Positions 16,370 to 25,441 are shown, numbered from the stretch's first letter. The stretch: DNA of 64,000 nucleotides from Hasllibacter sp. MH4015 (GCF_020177575.1 NZ_JAHTBK010000001.1:682001-746000); one strand, 5' to 3'. Numbers and translations: made by a program. The notes: generated by a model from the sequence alone, not told the origin.

Positions 16370-18124
16370 ATGATGGTTGAGATCGAACGCCACGACACGG
16401 ATATCCTGATCCTTGGTACCGGGGGCGCGGGCCTGTTCGCAGCCCTCCACGCGCAGCAGACGGCCCCCGAAGGCACGAAAATCACCATCGCCGTGAAAGG
16501 CTTGATCGGCAAGTGCGGCTGCACGCGGATGGTGCAGGGCGGCTATAATGTCGCTTTGGGCGGCGGCGACACGGTCGAGCGGCATTTCATGGACACGATC
16601 AACGGCGGCAAGTGGCTGCCCAATCAGAACATGGCGTGGCGGTTGTGCGAACAGGCCGTGGTGCGCATCCGAGAGCTGGAGAATGAGGTTGGGTGCTTCT
16701 TCGACCGCAACCCCGACGGCACGCTGCACCAGAAGGCCTTCGCCGGCCAGACGGCGGACCGGACCGTGCACAAGGGCGACCTGACGGGCATCGAGATCAT
16801 CAACCGGTTGATGGAAAAGGTGCTGGCGAGCGGGGTTGAGAAGCTGCAGGAACACCGTGCGATCGGCCTGATCCCGACGAAAGATGGCAGCGCGCTTGCC
16901 GGTGTTCTGATGATCGACATGCGGACAGGCGGCTTCCGCTTCGTGCGGGCGAAAACGGTGCTGATGGCGACGGGCGGCGGCCCGACCATGTACAAGTACC
17001 ACACGCCGTCCGGCGACAAGACGATGGACGGCCTCGCCATGGCCCTGCGCGCCGGTCTGAAACTGCGCGATATGGAGATGGTACAGTTTCATCCCACCGG
17101 CCTTCTGGCGGGCGATCACACGCGGATGACCGGCACCGTGCTGGAAGAAGGCCTGCGCGGCGCGGGCGGACAGCTTATCAACCACGCGGGCCAGCGGTTC
17201 ATGTTCGACCATGACGGCAAGGGCGAGCGAGCGACACGCGACGTGGTCAGCCGCGGGATCTACGCCGAGATGCGCAAGAACAACAATCCGGAGCAGGAGG
17301 GTGTCTTCATCTCGATGTCCCACCTTGGGCCGGAATGGGTGGCGCAGAAATTCAAAGGCATGGTCAAACGCTGCGCCGATAGCGGCTTCGACCTAGCGGC
17401 GGGCAAGGTGGAGGTCGTGCCGACCGCGCATTACTTCATGGGCGGTGTGGTCGTCGACGTGGATACGAGGACCGAGATGGAAGGGCTTTACGTCGCTGGC
17501 GAAGATGCCGGCGGCGCCCATGGGTCGAACCGTTTGGGCGGCAACGGCGTGGCAAACTCGACCGTGTATGGCGGCATCGCCGGAGACACGATGGGCCGCG
17601 ACGTGACAGCGATGTCGCTGCGCGCGCCCGATGAAGAGGTGCTGGCCGCCGAAGTGGCGCGCGCCGTCTATCCGCTCACGAGAAAGCCTGATCTGGTCCT
17701 CCCCCTGCGCAAGCAATTGCAGGAGGTGATGTGGGACGAGGTCGGCGTGATGCGCACGGCGGCCGGGATGAAGCGTGGGCTGACGGGGATCGCCACGGTC
17801 TCGGACGCGCTGATGGATGTGGGCGTGGAAGGCAGCAATCTGGCATTCAACCTCACATGGCACGATTGGCTGAACTTGCGCTCCCTTTGCGATATCTCCG
17901 AAGTGATCACGAAGGCCGGGCTGGCGCGTGAGAATTCACGCGGCGCCCACTTCCGGGAAGATTTCCCCGAGCCGGGCGCGATGGAAGACAGCGAATTCAC
18001 TGTTGCGCGCATGGACGGTGCCGACGTCACCGTCACGCGACAGCCCGTTCAATTCACAATCGTTCGACCCGGCGAGACGATCTTGCCGGAGGGCGAACCA
18101 GAAACATTGGTGGCTGCACAATGA
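16370..18124 (+). CDS. FrdA/SdhA-like flavoprotein with Cys at the covalent-FAD position
   Basis: A 584-residue FAD-binding subunit. The Rossmann motif ILGTGGAGLFAALHA is at residues 14-28. In SdhA/FrdA the FAD-linked His sits in SHT..AQGG; here the aligned stretch is GCTRMVQGG, putting Cys51 in its place. Also, the substrate-site motif TEG.RGEGG reads EEGLRGAGG. HPTG, RDVVSRGI, HYFMGGV and the FAD-binding GSNRLGGNG are retained. Known E. coli FrdA variants lacking this His bind FAD non-covalently and lose succinate oxidation while keeping some fumarate reduction. The enzyme may therefore work reductively or on a different dicarboxylate. It starts directly after the anchor stop and overlaps the next gene. 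Confidence 0.9.
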   Translation: MMVEIERHDTDILILGTGGAGLFAALHAQQTAPEGTKITIAVKGLIGKCGCTRMVQGGYNVALGGGDTVERHFMDTINGGKWLPNQNMAWRLCEQAVVRIRELENEVGCFFDRNPDGTLHQKAFAGQTADRTVHKGDLTGIEIINRLMEKVLASGVEKLQEHRAIGLIPTKDGSALAGVLMIDMRTGGFRFVRAKTVLMATGGGPTMYKYHTPSGDKTMDGLAMALRAGLKLRDMEMVQFHPTGLLAGDHTRMTGTVLEEGLRGAGGQLINHAGQRFMFDHDGKGERATRDVVSRGIYAEMRKNNNPEQEGVFISMSHLGPEWVAQKFKGMVKRCADSGFDLAAGKVEVVPTAHYFMGGVVVDVDTRTEMEGLYVAGEDAGGAHGSNRLGGNGVANSTVYGGIAGDTMGRDVTAMSLRAPDEEVLAAEVARAVYPLTRKPDLVLPLRKQLQEVMWDEVGVMRTAAGMKRGLTGIATVSDALMDVGVEGSNLAFNLTWHDWLNLRSLCDISEVITKAGLARENSRGAHFREDFPEPGAMEDSEFTVARMDGADVTVTRQPVQFTIVRPGETILPEGEPETLVAAQ

Positions 18125-19077
18125 TACCGATCCAACTTATTCAAAAAACGGCCGAGACCCTGATGGACAAGGCCGCCATAGAGATCCCGCAGGATTATCT
18201 CGATGGTCTCAAAAAGGCCGCAGAGACGGAGGATGGCGATCTGTCCTCCTTCGTGCTCAAGGCGATGCTCGACAATTACGAAGCCGCCAAGGAAGACCGC
18301 CGCGCGATGTGCGGCGATACCGGCGTGCCGCGCTGGTTCGTGAAGATGGGCAACGAGGCGCGGGTCGAGGGCGGGATGGTCGCGCTGGAGGCCGCGTTGC
18401 GTCGGGCCACTGCGAATGCCACCAACGGTGTCCCGCTGAGGCCCAACCGCGTGCATCCGCTCTGGCGGACAGACCATAACAACAATGTCGGCATTGGTGC
18501 GCCCGAGATTGAATATGGCTTTGAGCCGGAGGGGGAGTGGATCGACCTGATCACTGTCCACAAGGGCGGGCTTTTCGGGACCGATTACCGGATGCTCTTC
18601 CCCTCTGACGGCGTGCAGGGGATCAAGCGCTTCTACCTCGACAGCCTGATGGCCTTTGGCAAGCGCGGCCTGGCTTGCCAGCCCGCCATCATCGGGATCG
18701 GGTTGGGCGGGTCGAAGGACATTTGCATGACCCTTGGCAAGCGCGCCTCGGTCCTGCGCACGGTCGGCAGCCGGAACAGCGATCCCCGCATTGCCGAGAT
18801 GGAGGATGAGTTCAAGGAATTGGGCAATTCCATCGGTATGGGAGCGATGGGATTTGTCGGCAAAAACATGGTGATAGATTGCAATATCGAGGTCGGGTAT
18901 TGCCACACTGGCGGCATGCCGATGAGCGTCCACGCTTTCTGCCTGTCCTCCCGCCGGGCGGTTGCGCGCATCCACGCCAATGGGCGGGTGGAGCACCGAA
19001 CGGACCCCGATTGGTTCACCGATTACCAGCGGCGTGAAACGGTGGAATGGGAACCGGCTTTGGAGGCAGCGGAATGA
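18121..19077 (+). CDS. Class I fumarase/L-tartrate-dehydratase-type alpha subunit
   Basis: A 318-residue Fe-S hydro-lyase subunit (fumarate hydratase class I N-terminal family, TtdA-type). Three Cys expected to bind the [4Fe-4S] cluster are visible in RAMCGDTGVPRWF, KDICMTLGKRA and GYCHTGGMP. It starts in an ATGA overlap with the flavoprotein gene, so its product should act on the same metabolite chain, e.g. hydrating the enoic diacid used or formed by the flavoprotein. Split alpha/beta architecture is shared by archaeal-type fumarases, tartrate dehydratase and mesaconate hydratases, and sequence alone does not decide among them. Confidence 0.88.
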   Translation: MIPIQLIQKTAETLMDKAAIEIPQDYLDGLKKAAETEDGDLSSFVLKAMLDNYEAAKEDRRAMCGDTGVPRWFVKMGNEARVEGGMVALEAALRRATANATNGVPLRPNRVHPLWRTDHNNNVGIGAPEIEYGFEPEGEWIDLITVHKGGLFGTDYRMLFPSDGVQGIKRFYLDSLMAFGKRGLACQPAIIGIGLGGSKDICMTLGKRASVLRTVGSRNSDPRIAEMEDEFKELGNSIGMGAMGFVGKNMVIDCNIEVGYCHTGGMPMSVHAFCLSSRRAVARIHANGRVEHRTDPDWFTDYQRRETVEWEPALEAAE

Positions 19078-19742
19078 GCGGGCCGCGCGAAATTATCCTG
19101 TCCACGACGCCCACGGACGAGGATATCGCCAAGCTGCGGCTCGGCGATGTCGTCTACCTCAGCGGTCTGATGTATACGGCGCGGGAAGGCGTCTACATGC
19201 GCGCGCTGCAGGATCGGGCGAATATCCCGATGGAACTGCCCACGCAATCGGCGGCGAATTTCCACTGTTCTCCCGCCGCGCGGATCAACGCCGACGGCTC
19301 CTTCGACATGGGAGCGGTGACGGCCACGGCCTCCTTCCGCTTTGCCAAGTGGTTGCCTGAATGGATGGCCAAGACCGGCGCGAAACTGATCGTCGGCAAG
19401 GGCGGCATGACGTCCAAAGATTACAAGGAATACTTCGTGCCCAACGGCGCGGTTTACCTGTCGACGGTGGGTTACGGAACCGGTGCGCTTCTGGGGCGCG
19501 GGGTGGAGAATGTGGAAGCCGTCCATTGGAACGAGGAACTGGGCCTCGCCCAGGCCATGTGGGTCATAAAATGCAACAAGATGGGGCCGTTCATCGTCGC
19601 CTCCGACCTCAACGGCGACTGCCTGTTCGAGCGAGAGAATGCCAAGATCGCGGAGAACGTCGCGCGGGTCTACGAGGGCACGAAGCCGGCGGTCCTGAAA
19701 CGCTACGGCGAAAGCGATGACCGCACGGATGAGGTGATCTGA
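19074..19742 (+). CDS. Class I fumarase/L-tartrate-dehydratase-type beta subunit
   Basis: A 222-residue subunit matching the fumarate hydratase class I C-terminal domain. Motifs include LRLGDVVYLSGLMYTARE, the ARINADGSF loop, LIVGKGGMTSKDYKEYF and AMWVIKCNKMGPFIVA. Start overlaps the alpha-subunit stop as ATGA; the alternative ATG nine codons upstream lies within the alpha gene. It is the last gene of the six-gene complex II-like operon and is convergent with the TSUP permease gene. Confidence 0.88.
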   Translation: MSGPREIILSTTPTDEDIAKLRLGDVVYLSGLMYTAREGVYMRALQDRANIPMELPTQSAANFHCSPAARINADGSFDMGAVTATASFRFAKWLPEWMAKTGAKLIVGKGGMTSKDYKEYFVPNGAVYLSTVGYGTGALLGRGVENVEAVHWNEELGLAQAMWVIKCNKMGPFIVASDLNGDCLFERENAKIAENVARVYEGTKPAVLKRYGESDDRTDEVI

Positions 19743-19774
19743 GCGCGAGTGCCGAAACCCTATCCGGCTGACCG

Positions 19775-20515
19775 TCACATCAATTCGCTCACCCCCACGC
19801 CGATCCCCATGGCCAAGGTCAACAGGATCAGGACCCACCGAAACGCGGTGTCGGTCAACCTTCGGAAGACGGCGATGCCGATCTGCGCGGCGATCAGGCC
19901 GGTGGGGATGGTGATCAGCAGCGCGGGCCCCGCAGTTGCGAACGCGCCGCGCAGGAACAGCAGCGTCACGGTCGTGGACAGCATGACGATGTTGAACGGT
20001 TGCAGGACCGCCCGCGTCTCGAACTTGGTCCAGGGCCGTAGCGACATCCACATCGACGGCACCGCCCCGGACATGCCCGCCGCTCCCCCCAGAACACCGC
20101 CAATACCGCCGATCGCGCAATCAATGACCGGAGTTGGCCGGGCAAAGGCAGGCAGGGACCGGCGAACCGCGAAATAACCGCCGTAAAGGATCAGGAACCC
20201 AGCGACGCCAAGGCGCAGAACGCTGGCATCCAGCCCGTTGAGAAGCCACACCCCGATGGGCACCCCGACCAGCCCCGGCAGCACGAACCGCATCAGGCGC
20301 CGCGGTTGCGCCAATATCGCCCGGCGCACCACCCAGACGCCCTGAAGCCCGGCTATGACCGACATCAGCGCCACGATTGCCACCGCCGTCACCGGATCCA
20401 GAACCACCAGGTAGAATCCCAGCGCGAACAACGCCGTACCGGTTCCGGACAGCCCGTTGATGAACCCGCCCGCCGCTGCCCCAAGCAGGAGGAACACGAT
20501 CATTTCCGCGCTCAT
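19775..20515 (-). CDS. TauE/SafE (TSUP) family permease
   Basis: A 246-residue membrane protein with about seven or eight hydrophobic segments. It opens with FLLLGAAAGGFINGLSGTGTALFAL, the TSUP glycine-rich signature, which recurs as IGGIGGVLGGAAGMSGAVPSM in the second half. TSUP proteins move sulfite, sulfonates or small organic anions. It is convergent with the fumarase-type operon and overlaps the LysR gene stop/start by 4 nt, so LysR and permease are one unit. Substrate unknown; a dicarboxylate or sulfonate is possible. Confidence 0.88.
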   Translation of the reverse strand: MSAEMIVFLLLGAAAGGFINGLSGTGTALFALGFYLVVLDPVTAVAIVALMSVIAGLQGVWVVRRAILAQPRRLMRFVLPGLVGVPIGVWLLNGLDASVLRLGVAGFLILYGGYFAVRRSLPAFARPTPVIDCAIGGIGGVLGGAAGMSGAVPSMWMSLRPWTKFETRAVLQPFNIVMLSTTVTLLFLRGAFATAGPALLITIPTGLIAAQIGIAVFRRLTDTAFRWVLILLTLAMGIGVGVSELM

Positions 20516-21414
20516 TGCATGACATCCCCCGCATCCGAACGGGCCGCATGAATGACATGGCGCAACGCCGCGATGACCTCATCGACAGCGCGGGTTTTGA
20601 CCTGATCGGCCCGGTGGACCAGCCCCATGATCCGCACCGGCGCGTCCGGGCCAAGCGGCAGGCGCTTGACCGCGATCCGGTCGGTGGGGGGCACGACCAG
20701 CCGCGGTACGATAGACACGCCGAGATTGGCGCGCACCATGCTCTCGATCGCTTCCGGACTGTCGAGTTCCATGGTCTCAGCCACGCGCAGGCGCTTTGAC
20801 AGGATCCAGTTGTCGATCAGGGTGCCGAGGACGGCATTGCGGTTGAACCGGATATAGGGCCGTGTGCGGAGGAGTTCGATCGCGTCCATCTCTCCTTCCT
20901 CGATTGCGGCGATCAGCTCCAAAGGCTCTCGGGCCAGTTCATGGAAGGTGAGGCCCACGGGCAATTGATGCGGTTGGGTGATGATCGCGGCGTCCAGATT
21001 GCCGCGTTCCAACTCCGCCAACAATGGCCCGGTCAAGCCGGGCTGGATATGCAGGCCGATCTTCGGAAACTTGTCCTTGAGGATCGCCATCGCCTGCGGC
21101 GTCAGCCCCGTCAGCGTGGTGCCAAGCGTGCCGAGCCGGATAGTTCCCGAAAGCCCGCCATCCTCCATCACGGACGGCACCAGATTGTCGTAATCGGCAA
21201 TCAGGTGTCGGGCCTTCGTGACGATCTGTCGGGCCACCGGCGTCAGTTCGGGCGTTCGGCCGCCGCGATCAAACAGGGATACGCCCAGATCAGCCTCCAA
21301 TGCCTGCATCTGTTGGCTGACAGCGGCGTGGGTCACGTGAACGACATCCGCTGCCGCGCTGAACGTCTTTGTGTCGGCAATGGCGACAAGGGTGCGCAAT
21401 CGGCGGATGGTCAT
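20512..21414 (-). CDS. LysR family transcriptional regulator
   Basis: A 300-residue LTTR. The N-terminal winged HTH reads RLRTLVAIADTKTFSAAADV followed by VTHAAVSQQMQALEADLGVSLFDR, and the effector domain covers about residues 90-295. It is co-transcribed with the TSUP permease. A perfect inverted repeat ACAATT-C-AATTGT lies 74 bp upstream of its start and may be its operator. It could also regulate the neighbouring complex II-like operon. Confidence 0.92.
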   Translation of the reverse strand: MTIRRLRTLVAIADTKTFSAAADVVHVTHAAVSQQMQALEADLGVSLFDRGGRTPELTPVARQIVTKARHLIADYDNLVPSVMEDGGLSGTIRLGTLGTTLTGLTPQAMAILKDKFPKIGLHIQPGLTGPLLAELERGNLDAAIITQPHQLPVGLTFHELAREPLELIAAIEEGEMDAIELLRTRPYIRFNRNAVLGTLIDNWILSKRLRVAETMELDSPEAIESMVRANLGVSIVPRLVVPPTDRIAVKRLPLGPDAPVRIMGLVHRADQVKTRAVDEVIAALRHVIHAARSDAGDVMQ

Positions 21415-21487
21415 GGAAGGCGGGCGTCGATGTAAGAGACGATTTCAGAAGCGAGTGCGTCAACTGTCGAGCAATCAAGCGCTGCTT

Positions 21488-21500
21488 ACAATTCAATTGT
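21488..21500. promoter_or_regulatory. Palindrome ACAATT-C-AATTGT upstream of LysR gene
   Basis: A perfect 13-bp inverted repeat in the 178-bp gap between the LysR gene and the small membrane-protein gene. Its AT-richness stands out from the surroundings. It may be a regulator site or part of a promoter. Confidence 0.4.
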
Positions 21501-21592
21501 GCCGGGTAGGTGGGTTAACGATGTTAATGCATTGCCGAGGATGCGCCATTCCAACGTTGCGCGGGCCGGACAGGGCTGGCATCACGGGTCAC

Positions 21593-21787
21593 ATGCGCCT
21601 GATCGACCCCAAGCACCCCTTCTTCCAACCGGCCTGGCGTCGGTATCTGCTTGTGGCGGCCCCATTTGCCTGGGCCTTCGTCGAACTCAGCTTCGACAAC
21701 ACGATCTGGGCCTACCTGTTTGCCGGGATCGGCGGCTTCCTCGGTTGGACCCTGATCGTCGCCTGGCCGAAGGACGGGGCGGAGTGA
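21593..21787 (+). CDS. Small membrane protein of unknown function (64 aa)
   Basis: A 64-residue protein with two hydrophobic stretches: RRYLLVAAPFAWAFVELSF, then WAYLFAGIGGFLGWTLIVAW. The N-terminus is RLIDPKHPFFQPAWRRY, a basic/aromatic lead-in resembling small conserved Rhodobacterales membrane proteins. The ATG at 21593 starts this conserved-looking part; in-frame sequence upstream is not protein-like. It is convergent with iolG, two bases apart. Function unknown. Confidence 0.65.
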   Translation: MRLIDPKHPFFQPAWRRYLLVAAPFAWAFVELSFDNTIWAYLFAGIGGFLGWTLIVAWPKDGAE

Positions 21788-21788
21788 C

Positions 21789-22781
21789 CTAATCCTCCAG
21801 CGCCACCGGCATTCCGGTCTCACGCGAACGGCTCGCCGCGTCAGCAAGGATTTGCGCGCGCAGCCCGTCTTCGATGCCGGGAACAGCCGTGTCTTTACCG
21901 TTAAGCATGTCGATAAACGCTTTCATTTCAGCGGCATAAGCTGCTTCGTAGCGTTCCAGGAAGAAATGCATCGTGGGCGCGCGGCGGAACCCCGCCTCGG
22001 TCGCGACTTCAACGGAGGTCTCAAGAATATTCTCCGCCCGCAACATGCCCTTGACGCCGTGGACCTCGATCCGTTGATCGTAGCCATAGGCCGCGCGGCG
22101 AGAATTGGTGATCGTGCAGATGCGCCCCGATGCGGTCGTCAACGTCACCGCGGCTGTATCGACATCGCCGGCCTTCCCGATTTCCGGATCGACAAGGCAG
22201 GACCCCACGGCGCTGAGATGGCTGAACTCCTCCCCCATCAAGAAGCGCGCCATGTCGAAATCATGGATCATCATGTCCCGGAAAATCCCGCCCGAACTTT
22301 CGATGTAGGAGATCGGCGGCGGCGCAGGATCGCGGGAGGTGATCTGGATCAGCTCGATCGCGCCGATCTCTCCGTCCCGCAGCCGGGCCTGCAAAGCGGC
22401 GAAATTCGGGTCGAAGCGCCGGTTGAACGCGGTGAAAAAGGCAACGCCCGATTTTCTGATATCCTCGACCAGCGTGCGGATGTTCCCGACGGACATATCC
22501 ACAGGTTTTTCGCAGAAGATCGCTTTAGAACCCTCTGACGCCAAACGGATTTGATCGAAATGCGTGTCGGTCGGTGTGCCGATGATTACGGCATCGACAT
22601 CCTTTGCCGACAGGATATCTTCGGTCGATCTGACCTCCGCGCCGGTTGCGGAGGCAAGCGCATGCGCCGCGTCCGCTACTGCGTCCGCGACCGCCACGAT
22701 CCGCGCGCCGTCCATGGCTCGAAGTGTCCGGGCATGGACCTGCCCGATGCGGCCGCAGCCAAGAAGTCCGATGCGGATCAT
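21789..22781 (-). CDS. iolG: Inositol 2-dehydrogenase (Gfo/Idh/MocA family)
   Basis: A 330-residue NAD-dependent dehydrogenase expected to oxidise myo-inositol to scyllo-inosose. The Rossmann motif IGLLGCGRIGQVHART is at residues 4-19, the family EKP motif appears as AIFCEKPVD, and the substrate-site helix as GGIFRDMMIHDFDMARFL with the catalytic Asp/His pair. It starts in an ATGA overlap with iolJ and is the last gene of iolDCBJG. Operon content makes IolG more likely than other Gfo/Idh/MocA functions. Confidence 0.9.
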   Translation of the reverse strand: MIRIGLLGCGRIGQVHARTLRAMDGARIVAVADAVADAAHALASATGAEVRSTEDILSAKDVDAVIIGTPTDTHFDQIRLASEGSKAIFCEKPVDMSVGNIRTLVEDIRKSGVAFFTAFNRRFDPNFAALQARLRDGEIGAIELIQITSRDPAPPPISYIESSGGIFRDMMIHDFDMARFLMGEEFSHLSAVGSCLVDPEIGKAGDVDTAAVTLTTASGRICTITNSRRAAYGYDQRIEVHGVKGMLRAENILETSVEVATEAGFRRAPTMHFFLERYEAAYAAEMKAFIDMLNGKDTAVPGIEDGLRAQILADAASRSRETGMPVALED

Positions 22782-23620
22782 GTCACCCTCCCCGAAGCGC
22801 CAGTGGACCGGATCGCGGCGCGCGCTGCGGCGACCGTCGGATCGTGGGTGTCGCGCAGGATGTGGACGCGGTCGAACCGGTCAGGATCTGCGTTCACCGA
22901 CATCCGTAGCGCCGCCCCGAACGCCATGCGCAGCTCCGTCCCGATGTTGAACTTGCAGATGCCCGAGGATGTCGCCAGCGACAGGCGTTGCGCCGTCGGC
23001 ACACCGGACCCGCCGTGGATCACCAACGGCACGTCCGTCACGGCCTCGATCGCGCGGATGCGCGGCTCGTCCAATCCGCCTTCGTGATCCTGCTGCAGGT
23101 GCACGTTGCCGACGGATATCGCCATGGCATCCACCCCCGTTTCCCGGGCGAAAAACGCCGCCTCCTCGGGGTCCGTGCCCGCGCTCGCTTCGCCGCCGGA
23201 ATAGCCGACAAACCCGATCTCTCCCTCGCAGGAGATACCGGCGGAATGGGCCAGGGACACGACGGCCTTCGTCTCTTTCACGTTTTCGTCCAACGGCTTG
23301 CGCGACCCGTCGAACATGAGCGACGTGAACCCGGCGGCCAACGCCGCCTCGCAATCCTCGAGCGTATATCCATGGTCGAGATGCGCCACGACAGGAACGG
23401 ACGCCCCTTCGGCCAGGTACCGGAACATCGCGCCAAGGATCGGCAAGGGCGTGTGGTCCCGGCAAGACGGACCTGCCTGCAAGATCACCGGCGCGCGTTC
23501 CAATTCCGCCGCGGCCACGAATGCGCGCATGTCCTCCCAGCCAAGGCAGACAAGGCCCGGCACAGCATAACCGTCGCGCCGCGCGGGCTGCAGGACCTCT
23601 GCAAGGGTGGCCAGCGTCAT
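22778..23620 (-). CDS. iolJ: Class II aldolase, IolJ-type (2-deoxy-5-keto-gluconate 6-phosphate aldolase)
   Basis: A 280-residue class II fructose-bisphosphate aldolase family protein. It has the zinc-binding AHLDHGYTLEDCEAAL, the SLMFDGSRKPLDENV phosphate region, a second metal site near AISVGNVHLQ and the IHGGSGVP and FNIGTELR motifs. In inositol catabolism the IolJ enzyme splits the 6-phosphate into malonate semialdehyde and dihydroxyacetone phosphate. It overlaps iolB and iolG by 4 nt each. The role rests on operon membership, since the fold alone also fits other aldolases. Confidence 0.88.
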   Translation of the reverse strand: MTLATLAEVLQPARRDGYAVPGLVCLGWEDMRAFVAAAELERAPVILQAGPSCRDHTPLPILGAMFRYLAEGASVPVVAHLDHGYTLEDCEAALAAGFTSLMFDGSRKPLDENVKETKAVVSLAHSAGISCEGEIGFVGYSGGEASAGTDPEEAAFFARETGVDAMAISVGNVHLQQDHEGGLDEPRIRAIEAVTDVPLVIHGGSGVPTAQRLSLATSSGICKFNIGTELRMAFGAALRMSVNADPDRFDRVHILRDTHDPTVAAARAAIRSTGASGRVT

Positions 23621-24456
23621 TTGAACTTCGCCACCATGTCCATGATCCCCGGGATCGTGTGCAATTGCTCCGCATGGGTGGGCTGAAAGTATTGTTTAAG
23701 GCTCCGTTGGCTCAATCCGCCGAGGATCGTGAAATAGTACATTTCATACCCCGGCAGGACACAGCAGGGATGATAGCCCTTGTCGATCAGGACCGTTGAT
23801 CCGTTCATGATATGGTATGCGTCCCCCGGCTCGTTATCGGCTCGCTGCAGCATCTGAAGCCCCGACCCGTAGTCCGGCTTGAACCGGAAATTGTAACATT
23901 CGTCGTGGCGTGTTTCCTCGGGCAGGCGGTCCGTATCATGCTTGTGGGACGGGAACCCGGACCAGCCACCGGCGCCCACGGTGAACAGCTCCGACACAAG
24001 CAAACGACCCACGCGATCATGGTGGCCTGCGCCAAGTATGTGCTTGATCTTCCGATGGGTTTTCGTATCATCACTGCCATATTGCACGAGGTCAAGGTCC
24101 GTCGAACGGACCGCGAAAGCCGTCAATGTCTCGGCAAACCGCGCCCCTGCGATGAAGGTCTCGGTATCCGTCAGCGCGGTGATCCTCGCACCGGTGTCGG
24201 TGGGCACGTAGACGCCCTCCGGCTCCCCGTCCCAGACATCTGCGCCGCGGTCCCCGATATCGGTGAATGTCTCGCCTCCTGTCTCAACCGTCACGGTGCC
24301 GGTGGCGGGAACGACGCAGGTCTCGTACCCTTTCAGACGATATTCAAAATGTTCCCCGGCTTTCAGTTTTACGATATTGAAGTAGGTGAGCGGCACATGC
24401 GCGTCGTCGATATCGACGATCGCCTTATTCTTGTTGTCGAAGGGGGGGATATGCAT
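23617..24456 (-). CDS. iolB: 5-deoxy-glucuronate isomerase (first copy)
   Basis: A 279-residue bicupin of the KduI/IolB family converting 5-deoxy-D-glucuronate to 2-deoxy-5-keto-gluconate. The metal-binding signature GFPSHKHDTDRLPEE and the tyrosine-rich ETRHDECYNFRF region are clear, and the C-terminal half has KGYHPCCVLPGYEMYYF. The ATG at 24456 begins MHIPPFDN; upstream frame is not conserved. It lies 13 nt after iolC and overlaps iolJ by 4 nt. A second, shorter IolB is encoded at 35991-36764. Confidence 0.93.
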   Translation of the reverse strand: MHIPPFDNKNKAIVDIDDAHVPLTYFNIVKLKAGEHFEYRLKGYETCVVPATGTVTVETGGETFTDIGDRGADVWDGEPEGVYVPTDTGARITALTDTETFIAGARFAETLTAFAVRSTDLDLVQYGSDDTKTHRKIKHILGAGHHDRVGRLLVSELFTVGAGGWSGFPSHKHDTDRLPEETRHDECYNFRFKPDYGSGLQMLQRADNEPGDAYHIMNGSTVLIDKGYHPCCVLPGYEMYYFTILGGLSQRSLKQYFQPTHAEQLHTIPGIMDMVAKFK

Positions 24457-24469
24457 CGAATTCGTCCTC

Positions 24470-25441
24470 TCAGGCCACGGTCGGGCCGGGATGGCCATCC
24501 AGGAAATCGCGTAACTCGGCGCGTGTGGGCATCGCGGGCGCGCAACCGACGCGGGCGACCACCATCGCCGCGGCGGCGGATCCCTGCAGGACCGCGTCGC
24601 GTATGTCCAAGCCATCGGCCAGGCCCGAGACGAAGCCGCCCATGAAACTGTCGCCGGCGCCTGTGGGTTTCAGGGCGTCGGTGCGGTAGATGCCGGTGCG
24701 AAACTCGCCGTCCGGCGTGATCGTGACGGCCCCGTCCTCCCCCATCTTGTAGACGGCGATCTTTGCCCCCTGGGCCACTAATTCACGTGCCTTATCAAGA
24801 CCTTGATCGTAGTCGCCCGCCATGAAGCCGAATTCCACGTCATTGCCGACGATGATATCGCACATCGAACCCGCGCGGGAATAGACCTCCGCTGCCTCCT
24901 GTGCAGACGGCCAGGTATAGGGCCGGTAGTCGATGTCGAAGATCAGCGGAAGTCCCGCTGCTTTCGCCCATTCGAATCCCGCAAACGCCGCCGTCCGGGA
25001 CGGCTCCGCCGCGAACACCGTCCCCGTTGTGATGAGCGCGTCGAACGCCCCGTAATCGACGGCGGTGACGTCCTCTTCCGTCATCGCGAAATCCGCTGCA
25101 CCGTTGCGGTAAATGACGGATTGATGGTCCTCGACTCTTGTCTCCACCAGCGCCAGGGAGTTCCGGGCATCACCGCCCTCCGCATGTACATGGGTCCGGT
25201 CGATGCCGTAATGGTCCAGCTGGTTGCAGGCGAAGCGCCCGATCGCATCGTCCGCCACGCGCGTGACGAGGGCGGCGGACCCGCCAAGCTTCGTGATCGC
25301 CACGCCGATATTGGCCGATGACCCGCCGAGGCAGGCGAAGAAATTCACCGCTTCCTCCGTACGTGTGCCGGGCGGGTCGGGGTAAAGGTCCATGCCCGCG
25401 CGTCCGATGATGACGAAGCGATTTCCGGCAAGTTGCATCAC
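24470..25441 (-). CDS. iolC: 5-dehydro-2-deoxygluconokinase
   Basis: A 323-residue PfkB/ribokinase-family sugar kinase. It has GGSSANIGVAITKLGGSAAL near residues 34-53 and the anion-hole/catalytic-base motif PTGAGDSFMGGFVSGLADG near residue 258. It phosphorylates 2-deoxy-5-keto-gluconate, making the substrate for IolJ. Start overlaps the iolD stop by 4 nt. Assignment from family plus position between iolD and iolB. Confidence 0.94.
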   Translation of the reverse strand: MMQLAGNRFVIIGRAGMDLYPDPPGTRTEEAVNFFACLGGSSANIGVAITKLGGSAALVTRVADDAIGRFACNQLDHYGIDRTHVHAEGGDARNSLALVETRVEDHQSVIYRNGAADFAMTEEDVTAVDYGAFDALITTGTVFAAEPSRTAAFAGFEWAKAAGLPLIFDIDYRPYTWPSAQEAAEVYSRAGSMCDIIVGNDVEFGFMAGDYDQGLDKARELVAQGAKIAVYKMGEDGAVTITPDGEFRTGIYRTDALKPTGAGDSFMGGFVSGLADGLDIRDAVLQGSAAAAMVVARVGCAPAMPTRAELRDFLDGHPGPTVA

